From positions 1 to 64,000 of the forward strand of contig VDMD01000089.1 of the NCBI GenBank assembly GCA_007026445.1: 64,000 nt of DNA. Reading direction: 5' to 3'. Of the stretch, positions 43,641-55,594 are shown piece after piece. The DNA comes from Schizophyllum amplum (taxonomy: Eukaryota > Basidiomycota > Agaricomycetes > Agaricales > Schizophyllaceae). The notes under the pieces were generated by a model. That model searched no databases. It saw nothing but the letters and a program-made list of their open reading frames with translations, and had not been told where the DNA came from. The first letter of the stretch is position 1; the number at the start of each line of letters is the position of its first letter. Both the position numbers and the translations under genes were made by a program.

Positions 43641-44073
43641 ACGGGGTACCTGTTAGTCTGGGGCAAATATCTCTGTCTGTACATTGGTCTGTATCTCATT
43701 GTCCATTTACAGTACTCACATTGAATGAATGTTATCTGATACTTGTTCAAGCTTCGAGGCACTGGTAGTTTTTGTGGTCCACTTATCACGCAGGTCTCGT
43801 ATATGCCCTAGGGCCACTTACTAGTGTGTTGAGGGGCTTTCCTTTTCTTTCGATTCATTCATCTATTGACAATTGTTCTCTCATCGCTTTGTTTCCGCCC
43901 GCTTGTGGTTTGATATCTAGCCGAGTAGGTACTGTTACGAATATCATCATCCCTTCTTTTGCATTCATGCGAGTCGTCCCGCGCACTGCCCAGAGGGCGC
44001 GCGCTTGACGAGTTACTTGGCACGGAATCGGCCGTCTAAGTTAAGTCGAAGTTGGCAGTGCTAGTGGTCGGCG

Positions 44074-44161
44074 TTCGATGCGGGGCGGCGGTATTGATGG
44101 GGACAGCGGGCGTCACGTTCATGGGTGCTCGATAGACGCGGGCAGGACGAAGAACTTTAAG
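44074..44161 (-). pseudogene. Duplicated 5' end of the APH-like gene
   Basis: About 88 bases match 36722-36814 with few differences. They cover the bases before the start codon and the first coding bases. The start codon survives, reading ATGAACGTGACGCCCGCT on the minus strand. The rest of exon 1 beyond INTAA-equivalent codons is absent, so no gene follows. The identity is far higher than that of the other old duplicates in this window, so the copy is recent. Confidence 0.7.
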
Positions 44162-44956
44162 TTAAAGTTCTGAGCTTGCATTCCCAAGTGCATTCCGAAA
44201 AGTTCAACCGTCACGTCACTTCTGTGACACCCCGGTCCGAGAACCGATGGCGCCTAATCGCCCGCGATCACTTTTCTCATTCACCGCGATGAGCGCGCCG
44301 CCCAGCGCCATCGACGTTCATCGTTTGGGACATCCTCATGTGCGTCATTATCTTTTACCCAGCGAGCACGCGCTGACAGGCTTCAGGACAGGCGGTGTTG
44401 TATAGACGGTGGGGCGGGTGGCAGTGGGCGAGGTGAGTTTTTTCACTGTTCTTTTTCCCGTCCCTTCCCCTTTCGGCCTCTGCTTTAGACTGTCCCCTAC
44501 TTTCCTTGAACTCGCGTGAAGGTCTCTCCCTTCCTCGCGACCGTCTCCCCCCCGGCGCACTCGTGACTGCCCTTCATCTCTTCCCCCCCTTCTCGCCCCT
44601 CTTTCTCTCCCCAGACTTTTCCTGCTTCTCCCCCTATCCCTTTCCCCCTCCCCTTTCCCCTTTTCTCTCTCTCCTCTGTCGCCCATTTCTCCCCTCCTCC
44701 CCCCCCCTCCCCATTACTTGCCCACGTTTCACCTCCCCTCTCAGAGCCTCGCATCCTTCCTTTCCACCCCCCCCCGCTCCTCTCCCTTTCCCCTCCCCCG
44801 CTCTCCTCCTCTCGCCCCCCCCCCCCCCCCTGCTAAACCCCGTCCCTCCCAGTGTTCCGTTGTGGTCACCGTCTCCCGTTGTTCTTACCGTCTTCCGTCG
44901 GTTTTACCGTCTCGCCTCTGTGTCCAAATACCTGGCTAACCCCCGTCTCTTCTAGC
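44162..44956. other. Intergenic ending in a polypyrimidine tract
   Basis: 44570-44840 is almost pure C/T on the plus strand, including runs of up to about 13 C. Directly in front of the first recognisable GCN1 pseudogene exon; it could be an inflated intron or promoter region. Confidence 0.5.
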
Positions 44957-47900
44957 CCTCAACCTCGTCAACCACACGGCAGTCGACTTCCAAACGCAGT
45001 CCTGCAAACGGCGCTCCCGCTGCTCGTGAAGGAGACGCACGAGGGGCCGCTCCAAGCGCTGACGGGGCCGCTGGGGGCGCATCTGGTGTGTGCTTTGAAG
45101 GGTGCGTCAACATCTCGGGGGCACGACACGAGAGGACTTTATTGGTGCACGAGAGGCTGTTTATTGGCGCTCGAGAGGCCGACCATCCGCCTCACCGATA
45201 CGTGCTGGCCAGCCCTCCCCCTACAGGAACCGATCCGCTACCGAAGGCAACTGTCACCGCCCTCCTGGCGCCGCTGGCCGACAAGAGTCCATCCGGCGCG
45301 CTGCGGTAGACGTTATCTGTAGGGCGGTGTGGGAAGTGGGAGTAGGGACATCGGGGACGGCAGGAGTACGTCCTTTCCAATCTTTTTGTAACTTGCTTCT
45401 TACCGCAGCACGCGCATAGACCTCGTCTGCCACGCATGTCGCGCAGATCTCCCAAACCGACCTCCCCGCCCTCCTTACCACCACCACCACCACCTCCTTG
45501 TACTTGCCCTCCTCGCGGGCCCGCATACGGTGGGGAGGGGTGGCGTTTGCGGTTGTTCTCCTCGGCGTTGGGAGTAGCGACCCCAGTACCGAGAGTGCAA
45601 TTCGCGCAGAGGTCTTGGCGGACCCGGCGGTGAGGGGTATGTTGGCGGTGCCGATGAAGTCAAAGATTACACCAGCGACAAAGACCACCCACCTGAGCTC
45701 GCTGGCCGTGAAGCGCATATATGGGAAAGTGTTGAGGGAGGGTGAGTTTCTGTCGTCGTATATCGATTTTGCTGTCTCCCCTTGTCCACCTAGACCACTC
45801 GTCCCCCGTCCTCATCCCCCGTCCACTTGTCCCCCGTATGTCCCCGTATGTCCCCGTATGTCCCCGTGTCCTTGCCCCCCGTCCACTTGTCCACCGATTT
45901 CATCATCCACTCGTCCACTCGTCCTCCGTCCACCGATTCCCATCCCCCATCCCCTCGTCCATTAACTAATCAATCACCTCATCATGCACTGACTGATCAC
46001 CTCACCGTCCACTCACTGACTGATCATCCCCATCCCCAGGCTCCCCCACCGACGCGCTATGGCGGGCGCGCGCGGGCGTGGCCGCGCTGGTCGCGTTCTC
46101 GGAGCCGGAGGGTATCTACACCGGTGGTGTCGACACCACCCGCTCGGTGCGATGCTGGCCCATGTGGCCGTCCGGGCGGCCGACCACAGTATGCGGGGCG
46201 AGCTGAACGCGCTGGTGAGCGCCGTCTGCCCGAGATGCGTTTTCTTTTGTTCTTGTCGGGTGGCTGGTTGTTGGGGTTGCGAGTGTTTTATCTTGTTGCC
46301 AGGAGGAGGGGAGGGAGCCATAGAGGATGGGGGGAGGGGGATACGAGGAAACGAATAAATAAAGGCGGCGAACGGGGCGTCTGCGAAGGCGAAGAAGAAC
46401 ACATTGGACGAGAAAAACATGGCGGAGGACGCGGAGGGCGAGAAGGGAGAGACACCTTTCCCCCCTGAGGGACTGCGCGTGCTGGTGTTCGCGCCTGTGG
46501 GTTTTTAAGGTACGCGGTTATGGATGCAGCAGCCAGTCAGTCGTGGAGCTCAATTGACGGGTTGTGCAGGTGACGTGGTCCGCGTGGATGAGTGTACGAA
46601 GCACGTCGGACGAGCTCGCCACTCGGCTGGTCGAGGGGCACGACACCATCATCTTCGGGCCTCCGCCGGGCCTCCTCCAGGCGTTCTGATGGTGTGGTCG
46701 GGCGGGTGTTGATCACCGCGTTGTCCTTGGTGAGTCTTGTCGTGTTCTCGCAGACTACGGGAGGCATATGCTTGACTACGAGAGTCATGCGGGTGTGCTG
46801 CTTCGAGAGGCACGCGCTTTCTGCTGTGAAAAACATATGCCCGACCAACAAAAACCACACGCCCGACTAACAAGAGTCGCACGCCCGACTGCCAGTAATC
46901 ACACAACTGACATACCCTACCGCAGAATCCTCGTCGGACGTGCTCCTTGCTTCTCTGCTTGCCGCCTCAACGACCGCGCTGTTGGCCGGTCTGCCCGGGG
47001 CGGCAGCCCGCGCACTGGCTTTCTTCGTCGCTTCGGACCTCGTGGTCCCGCAAGCTATGGCGCAGATGTGCAGAGACCTCGACCATGTACGTATCCGCAA
47101 TGTTTCCTGCGCCCGACGCTTGCCGCTTACGCCTCGTCATCGCAGCTCACGCTGTCTTCCCTTACAACAGACGACATGGGCGTGTGAGTGACACCGCCAG
47201 GACAATTGTACGCGGCACCGAATTTCGCGGGCGATAAGTACGTTGTGGGACTACCGCATACGCAGTCTGGTCTTACGTGATGTCCCTCAGGACGCAGGCG
47301 ACGATCAAGGGCAAGGATGCCGAGCCCCGCAAGTGGGAAGCGGAGGTTCGAAGTGAGCTCGGTGAGTCGTTCTGGCACGATCTGATGTTCCTTCTTCACT
47401 GACCAGATAGCCCGACAGGCAAGGGCAACGCGCCCGCTCGCGCGAAGGTGCAGCAAGCCGCCGTGCAGGCCAGCTGGACGTGGAGGTCGCTGACAAAGGG
47501 CGTGAAGTGCCAGCTGGAGCACGGGCTGGCGTGGGTGCAAGGCTAGAGCGAGACGGCGCGCATACTCGGCGGTCTGTGAGGCTTGATGAGACGCTTACTG
47601 GCAATACGCAACAGGTCTCTGCAGACGTCACCGACGGCGCAGTACGTGTGGCGTCCAAGGCACATGTAAGTCGTATCGTGTGCGTCACGCTTGACGGTGT
47701 TCTCGGGAGCGACCAGGCGCAAGATGATGCCACGTCCTTGGGCACCGTCCTGATGGGCACGAAGGGTGTTGACGTGTATCTGGTCAGTGGTAAGTTCTCC
47801 TGAAGACTGTCAATGCGTACGATACTGATTTGGTGCGTGCGCAGGCGCTCTCGAACGTGTATTGTTCTGATTACCTGCCAGTCCTCATCGCACACAAGCG

Positions 47901-50900
47901 CTACCGTCTTCGCTTCCTCTCTAAGCAGACACCGCTCGACGCGGCGAGCTTCAGCTATGTCTTCCCCTTGCTTCAGCGGGTCGTCGAGAAGGGCCATATT
48001 CTCGATGATCGCGGTGAGTGATACTTTTTGGTGTTTTGGAAAGTTGCTTATTGGTTTCTGCCATGCAGATGAAGCCGAAACTCGGAAACAGTATCCCGAG
48101 CAGCTCGCACTCGCGCTCGACACTCTCACGTTCCACGCCACCTCGCTCTCTGGGGGTCATCGCTTTCCTGATTGAAGTAGTCAAGAAGCAGTCAGCGCTT
48201 CGGAGAGGCGCCGCGGAGACGCTTGTTGCGGTGGGCGAGACGCTTGCAGCGGCTGCAGTGACTGCAAATCAAACGACAGGTACAGCACTAATCTCACCTG
48301 TCGCATTACCGATGTTCATATACGTCACAGAGCCTTTCCCTTTCGCCAGAGAAATTTAGGTCCTGCTCGCGGGGACGCTGTCAGCGGAGGCGTATGCTGG
48401 AAAGGCGCGTATCCAGGCGCTACTTCCGCTGTACCCTACGGAGCTGCAAGGGAGTCCGGTACCAGAGGGCGGGGTGGGCGCATCCGTGCAACCCGGTGCG
48501 ACTGCGCGGGGGCTACGGCAGCGTTCCAGGGCACCTCGGTGACGCACACGGCCGAGAGCGTGCCGTCGTCTGGTGGGCTTGTCCTCAGTACTTTTGTCGT
48601 CACGTCTGACGGGCTTTTCAGCACATCCGCTTGACGCGCCGCTTATTTTTGACGACTGGTCTCGCGTGTCATACGGTGAATACGAGAAGAACATAGACGT
48701 CGCAAGAGGTGTACAGTGGAAGAGAATGGTCTCAACGTTCCCGATTCCGGTGGAGCGCGGATTCGCGTGCACATTGGCCTTTTCGGTACGATATTCCCGT
48801 CTGGCCCTCTTTGGACGCGAAGCTTACATGCATGACTCCAGATAGTACGGCTTTCTGCGTGCGCAAGTCAATTGCAGTGGCGCTTGCTGACGCCGTCGCG
48901 CTCGAGCCGGGTCCGACGAATACCAGCGCGGTAATAAAAGAGTACTATCGGGAGAAGGCGCGCATTCTTGCGCTTGAATTTGATCAATATGTATATGTTG
49001 TCGTTCTTGATGGAATTCTGTGCTGACGCCCTTGTAGGGGATGGTTATCGCGTCGTCGCTTGACCGTGCAGATCCGTGGCCAGCACGCGAAGCAGCGGGG
49101 CTCGCAGCTTTCTCCTCATCTCCCGCTCCCCGAGGTGGAGCCGTGTTTTGGATTCCTCATTGGCAGTCCAAGTATGGCACGTAAGTGTCTGACACCATGA
49201 TGCGCAAAGCCGGCTCTCTGACCGTCTTGTGTAGAGAGGGTCGAGCAAGAAGGAGACCCACCTCTGCGAGATTGTGAAGCCGGTGTGCGACGTGTCATGC
49301 TTAACGCAGGAATAGCGGCCATCAACGTTCACGGTGGTCATGCGCATGTTCTTCCTCCGCTCATCGCCATGTGCGAGGCCCAGCTTGCAGCGGGTAGTGG
49401 TGGTACAGTCGCAGGCTCGTCGTTTACCCTATGAGTTTCGACATGCGCTCACAGGCGACTACATATAGGAGGCAGTCGTCGTGCTGTTTCATCGCCTCGC
49501 GCGTCATATGGACGCCTCGGATACGCGTATACCGGAAGTGGTCGACCGGCTGGTGGATGTGTTGTCGTCACCCGCCAAGCATGTACAGATAGCTGTCAGC
49601 GAGTGTCTCGCCCCGCTCGTCGCTGGTAAGGACGGCGCAAAAGTAAGAGTGTCTTACCATTGCATGAGCATTGCGCCTAATTTTGAGCCCAGGTGACCGC
49701 CTTGATAGATCGTCCTTCCAACGACATGCTCGAAGCCCCGAAGTATACTGTACGGCGCGGCTCGGTATACAGTGTTGCAGGCGCTGTACGTGGAACGGGC
49801 ATCGCGGCAATTGAGAAGTACCAAGTCATGGGGTGTGTCAAGGCCGTGACGGGGGAGAAAAAGCGTTACGAGCCACGAGAGGGCGCCATGAATGCAGCCG
49901 AAACGCTGTCTGCCACGTTGGGGAGGTTTTTTTTGAGCCATGCATCATTGTCGTTCTGCCGCTAATCCCCGCGGAGTTTGGGGATGCCATTCCTGACGTG
50001 CGTGAGGCCACGGCCGACGCGGCGAAGGTCACCGTGTGAGGGCTATCCGCTTATGGCGTCAACCTCATTTGGCCGACGCTACTCGAAGGGCTGGAGGAGA
50101 AGCAATGGCGATCGAGCTGCTTGGAATGATGGCCTACTGCGCGCCGAAACATCACAGTCTCAGTCTTCCGATCGTCAGTCCTCGCTTGACAGATGTGTTG
50201 ACGGACGGCCACGATCAGGTGAGGGTCGCTCTTACCAGGAAGGTTGCGCATCTGCTGACTTCTGATAGGTCCACTCGGCAGCCCACAAGAGTCTCAAAAT
50301 GTGCGGCGACGTGATCAGCAATCCCGACATCCAGAGTCTCACTCCGATCCTAAGGCGATGGTGGCACCTTTGCGCACACTCGCCGCCCTGACGGGACTGC
50401 TGAAGACGAGCTTCATGCATTCAGTCACTCCTGACACTGGTACCTTTATACCAACAAGTCTGATGCATCCTTTGCTGACGGATACGCAGGTCATCCCCGT
50501 CTTCAAGCGTGGGCTTAAGGAGCGCAGGGCCGCTCAAATCGTCGGCAATCTCGCGTCGCTTATCGACACAAAAGACTTCGTTCCCTACCTCAACACCCTG
50601 CTTTCCATTGTTCATGTCGTTCTCGCCGATCCCCTTTCGGAGGCCCGTGCTACCGCAGCGAAATCCCTCGGTACCCACGTCGAGCGTTGAGGCGAATCTC
50701 ACTTCCCCGATCTCGTTCCTGGCCTACTTCGCACGCTCAAGACCGATACGTCTGGGGTAGACCGACAGGGCGCCGAGCAAGGTCCATTCGAAGTCCACTC
50801 GGGTCTCGGCATGGATCGTATGGAAGAGCTGGCGCCCGACGTCATTGCGAACGCGCAGAGAGGCCGCGTGCAACCATGCGCGAGGGCTTTATGAGCTTGT

Positions 50901-51860
50901 TGGTGTACCTTCCGGCCACTTTCGTCATGCACTTCCAGCCGCATCTGTCACGAATCATAGCCCCCATTCTGAGCGGCTGGTAGGACACGGAGGACTGCGT
51001 ATGGGATGCGGCGATTCGCGCGGGTTGTATGGTTCTCACCAGCTACGCGAACCGCCCATCGATATTTTGTTGTCAGAGTTGGACCAAGGAATGCTCGATC
51101 CGGGATGGCGCATCAGGGTAAGCGATGTCACACCGGCTATGCAATGCTCAACGTCCTGCAGCAATCGTCTATCACGCTAGTCGGCGAGTTTTGTTCAATG
51201 TCCCGGACATGTCTGGCAAGACTTCTAATTTCGACGAGGACGACACGGGCGACGTGGAGGTCAACGTCGCCGAGTCGTCTCGCAAAGTGACTGCGGACGT
51301 CCTTGGACGAAAGCGCTGTGATCGCATCCTCTCCGCTCTTTACATCGCCTGTCAACATAGCGTCTTGGCCGTCCGTACCTCGTCGATCCAATGGAAAGCA
51401 CTCGCCTGTAACACTCCTCGAACCGGTGTGTACGGTTGCCTTGGTTCCTGGCAGTAGCTGACTCCATCCAGCCCGAGCTGCTCTCGCAGCTCATCGTCCT
51501 CATCTCAAAGGCGCCAAGTTCAAGCAGCGCAGAGTGCGCGGTGTCCTCCATCAGTTAGCCCGCGGCCTGAGCTCATCTTCATCCAGGTTGCGGGTTGTAC
51601 ACTTGCGGAGACCTGTCGCAAGTTCGGCGAGAGGATGGTCAGCAAGACACTTGCCCTACTGCGAGCCAAGGACCAAGGTGCAATCGACGGTCGCGTGCAC
51701 GTGGGAGGGCTTCAGTCTTATGCTCAGCGAGATAATGTGAGTCCATTCTATCCGTAACGTAAGCAGTCCATCATCTCTTGCAGGTTGAGCTCATCTGAGG
51801 CTTAGCGAGAAGGACATGACAAAAAAATCATATCCATGGTCCGCGTGTCGCCCTGTGCAT
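44957..51860 (+). pseudogene. GCN1: GCN1 translational activator pseudogene
   Basis: GCN1 is a ~2,600-residue HEAT-repeat ribosome-associated protein needed to activate GCN2 under amino-acid starvation. Successive exon-like blocks match its central and C-terminal HEAT array in order: FLSKQTPLDAASFSYVFPLL near 47,910; HVQIAVSECLAPLV near 49,587; LLEGLEEKQW near 50,085; IELLGMMAYCAPK near 50,110; [11 protein letters not shown] near 50,570; [17 protein letters not shown] near 50,735; LDPGWRIR near 51,100. Lesions: TAG 47544-47546; a T8 run shifting frame at 49927-49934; TGA 50037-50039; a deletion/shift near 50108; a shift near 50352; TGA 50688-50690; TAG near 50983; TAG near 51804. Many ~50 bp GT-AG introns remain, so it is a DNA-level copy, not retroposed. 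The N-terminal part is weak or absent. A working GCN1 must lie elsewhere. Confidence 0.9.
45743..46038 (+). repeat. Expanded intron with short tandem repeats in the GCN1 pseudogene
   Basis: Between a GTGAGT donor (45743) and a CCCCAG acceptor (46038). Contains 3-4 copies of a CCCCGTATGT 10-mer at about 45832-45866 and repeated TCCACTCGTCC words. About five times longer than neighbouring introns. Confidence 0.55.
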
Positions 51861-52258
51861 TCCATTGAACAGACTCGATTCAGGGTTTTTAGGTTCACTC
51901 GTATGTATAAAGTGATATGTTCACTCATTGACGTTCTCGTTGCCTACTCATCGACCTTGGGGGTGCGCCGTCGCTCAGACTTGGTTATTCGTACTCTGAC
52001 CTACGTGTAGGTGGTCACGTCTACGGTACGCCATCCCCGACCCTTCCTGCACGTCATACGTCTCATGTCAGGCTCCTGTAGGTGTTTGAAGTCTTCACCT
52101 GCTCTCTCGCGCCTTGCATTCATACCCCTGACGCAGCGCCTGGCAGGGTTTAGAGGCAAGGATGTAGTAGATTTTGACAATTAGACATGGTATACAAAAG
52201 ACGTGTAGGAAACATAGGCACTCAATAGTGAGAACAGGCGATGTGCAGGTGTCTAGTC
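51861..52258. other. Intergenic between GCN1 pseudogene and the 909-aa gene
   Basis: May contain further unrecognisable GCN1 remnants. The two genes are tail to tail. Confidence 0.4.
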
Positions 52259-55200
52259 CTACTCGAGAGCTAGCGATTGTCCCCGCCAATATTCCGTGCG
52301 CTGCCGATAGGTATTTCTCACCTCCTGATAAGCCTGAGCGCGCGCTACATCCCGACGCCTGTTTGTCTCGTGCTCGCCGTTAGATCGCCCAATGACACGT
52401 ACACCGTCGGCACGACGTCGACCGTAAAGCGTCGACTGGGAAGGCATAACCGTTCCGTGGGGATCACGAGAATCCATAGCCCTAGGTGAAGTCAGAGCTG
52501 GAAATCAAACACCAGTTCAGTACTTACCACAGCGTGTTGTTACGTGTCGCAATGTAATACCCTAACCGTGGTTCGGCGAATGCATATTCATCCCATGCGT
52601 CCTCTCCCTCCCGATCGAGCTGAGAGCAGAAGGACCGGCTTTCGTCGTCGTCGTTGTGGATGGGTGCTATGTAACCGTTGCAGGAGAAGATATTCATGCC
52701 GAATGCACCCAAACGCTCGCAAGGCTCGCTGGCCGCCTTCAGCTCGTCATAAAGCTCACGATGGGCCCATCGCACCACAGCCATATGGAAAGCCGAAGTC
52801 TATCGCACCGTAAGCGGACATTCGTCTAGAGAATGGTGGAACTTGCCTCAGCGTGGTCAAAGAGCATATGTATGCCGTCTGCGGTTGTGGCATCCATGCC
52901 GGCGTAGGATCGATAAGTGTCAGCCACTCGTCCGCCTTTGGGCACGCGGGCACCTTTTGCATGCATTGTACCGAACCCTTGGTACTGCACTTTGGTGCTT
53001 CGCTGCAGGGACGTCGTGGAGCACACTTTGATGTTATGCGCCAGAGCTCTTGCGAGTACCTCCTGGGAGAACGCCCCGAACAGAACAAAGCGAGACTGAT
53101 ACAAACAGTGAGAACGCGCGGCCCAGAATGACAGCAACACAGACCTGGTTCCAGCGGTGGTACAGAGCCTGCTCGGAGGGCCAGATGCGGATGAGCTGCC
53201 TGCCGCAATCAGCGAGGATTTCTGGGTCCTCTGCAATTCGCTCCATATTCAGGTCATTCTCTGGATGGTACATCTTCTGCGCATATACTCAGCAAAGCTC
53301 CTCCAACAATTCCTCAGACAGCTCACCTGCGGGGAATTTAGCTGTTCTTCTGGTGGAACCTTGGTGATACCACAGCCGTCGAGGTCCTCGAACAAACACC
53401 CTTGTTCGTTTCTCCACGGAAAAGTGCGGGGAACGAATACCCTATCTTGAACGCACTGTTTGTTCGGAGGCTTGTGCATACACTTAGTGCAAAACTGGCC
53501 CGTAGCCCGCGTACGTTTCTCGAGTACAGCCCCAGCCTCAAGTCCCGGCTGTGGTCTATGAGTATGACAATAGCTGCACTGGCAATTCACACTTACCTGA
53601 ACTCTTTCAGGTTCGAAGGTCTTGCTACGATCCGAGTCCTGGTGAACGTCTGGTGAGTCCTCCTTGTTTTTCATCTGCGGTCCTCTATCTTTGCCCTCCT
53701 TCTTCGCTTTTCGGTTTCTGTTGGTCTTCTTCATCTTACGGTGGTCGTTCTAAAAGCTGTCAGACAATTTGGAGCCAATACTATGTGCAAGGCATACCTT
53801 AAGGTCCTGACGTGTGGCCAGTTGGTACGCATACCCTTCCGCTTGCCGCTGCCATTCTAGATACTCCAACGTACGACCCAAAATAATCAGGAGCAGCGGA
53901 CTGTCGTCCTTCATCTTCTTGGCCAGATGCTTGAGTTGAAGGGAGATATGGGATAGAAAAGCACTGTGAAATTTCTGCAGGTCCTGGCGCGACAAATTGA
54001 CCTGCATCTTGGGATCAGTATGTAACATGGGTCTATAGGAAGGCTTACGTTGAAATGGCCGCCATTCGTAAAGCATGGCAGAGCCTGTTGGCGCTTAGAG
54101 TTGATATACTGGGGGTATGTTCTCAAGGACTGGTGCGTTATAGATGGCAAGATCTGCACTCACGTTCTCCGAGCACTCGTGCAAGCGCAAAAGAGCCGCC
54201 GCCAGCCACAAATTCCAGGCCGCCAAAAAGTTTGCAAAGCTAATTAGGAAGTAAACGGCGCTCGGGCTTTCATCCGTTGGGATCAGATGAGGATAGCGGC
54301 GAAAAGCTTGTATCAGAATCGCCGGGGTTAGAACGACCTCCCCCGACTGCCAAAAAAGAAACCCCATCAGGCACGCCAAACGCTCAAAGAAATCAGGAGC
54401 AATTACCGCCGACGAATGGTACATCTCCTCCTCGGCCTTCCACTTCCCGCGTTCCGCCGCTGGTGTCCAGGTGTGAAGTGTGTGAGCCAGCTGATTTTGA
54501 AAGGCGGTGAAGCGCGCTAGCTGGCGCTGATGGGGTGTGAAGGTAAAGTAGAGTCCCGGCTCCGACAGGCGGGCCACTATCGCAGGGAAGTCGGTGACCT
54601 GTATGGGTAGACCAAAGACGTAAGCGAGGAGTTATCTGGAATACGAATTGACCTACTCGCAAGGCCAGCTGAAACGCCTCACTTTGGTAACGAGCCGGGC
54701 GCACCCGCCGCATATCTCGAATCCTGTAGCCAAACACGTCAACCTAGAGACGCGAGCTGTCAATAGGTTATCGAGCAGTAACGCGAGAGTTTACACGCAC
54801 TTCCTTCGAAGTCAAAGGCTTGAATTGCACCTTTCCTGAGGTGCTATTCACACCACGCGTACTGCATTCTGCCAGCAAATACAGCCCCCATGCTCGTAGT
54901 TGGCGACAATCTACGTCAAAGGCCGCCCTGTCTCTCTCCAGTAAAGTCTCTCGCAAGTCGGAGTCGCAGTGGAAGGGGGGATCGTCAGGTAATGACCCTT
55001 CTTCCTCCGGCTGTGCGGTGAGGTTTTCTTCTTCGGACAAGTCGTCGTCCTGCTCAATCCCATCCACTGCTTCGGCGCAAAGACACCGTTGTATTGCCTG
55101 ACGAGATTGGCCGGTCAGAAGGGCCGCCAACGCACATTCAGAGGACTCACCTGCTGGGCGACGTGCTCCTGTAGCTTGTACAACAACTGCATCACGTCTA

Positions 55201-55594
55201 CCCGAGGCTGCGTGATGTTGTTCTCGAAGTGTTCGCCGATGGCTATGGCGAGCTCTACAAGGATCTCCACGTTGGGGAGCGTTACTTGTCCGTGCAGTGC
55301 TTGCAGGCCGGCGCAGGTCATGACCCACGGAATCAGTGGGTCTAATGTCCTCTGAGAGTCGGTCGATGGGGGGATCCGCAAGTCGACGCAGACGACACTC
55401 ACTTCCCGGTCAGAGCTCCCCATAAAGTCCTTCACGACTTCCGCTCGCCACGCCTCTTTGGCGTGACGCGACCATCTGCCCGCCGACTGACGCTGAGCGC
55501 CGTTCCGTAGCACGACCGTCAGCCAGAGCTGCACGTTCGGAGGTGGGCTCGTCAAAAATGGCTGCACAATCTCGTAAGGCGTCGTGGAGACCAT
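52259..55594 (-). CDS. Intact 13-exon gene, dioxygenase-like C-terminus (909 aa)
   Basis: Exons: 55594-55403, 55351-55151, 55097-54801, 54743-54657, 54598-54164, 54108-54049, 54007-53798, 53749-53597, 53548-53327, 53273-53145, 53095-52847, 52799-52528, 52481-52259; total 2,730 bases, no stop. Eleven introns are GT-AG and one (52846-52800) is GC-AG. The protein has an acidic stretch near 140-170, a Lys/Arg-rich segment at about 495-515 (possible nuclear signal) and a C-x2-C-x8-C motif near 565-578. In the last two exons comes His793-x-Asp795 (IAPIHNDDD), then LGYYI, NTLW and His844-Gly-Thr. The 509-residue gene at 21 kb has the same HxD, LG-x-x-(I/V), (N/G)T and HGT sequence, so the two are distant relatives. 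An Fe(II)/2-oxoglutarate oxygenase role, possibly TET/JBP-like, is inferred. Intron 1 is optional (51 bases, in frame). Confidence 0.8.

Larger units (their letters stand above)
39764..44073. other. Repeat-scarred intergenic region
   Basis: Holds a 38 bp repeat at 40381-40418 and 43825-43862 (begins TGTGTTGAGGGGCTTTCC), the paralogous segment at 42490-42700, a hairpin-repeat fragment at 43601-43640 and an internal pair near 42708-42770 and 42925-42990 sharing (A/G)AACGTGCAC and CAGGTCTT blocks. The plus frame 41456-42079 has uneven composition and no recognisable domain. No confident gene. Confidence 0.45.

Noticed and set aside
52259..55594. KDZ-type transposase
   Set aside because: Considered because TET/JBP-like genes often accompany KDZ elements, but the protein shows no such catalytic or zinc-finger pattern, and no terminal repeats were found around it.
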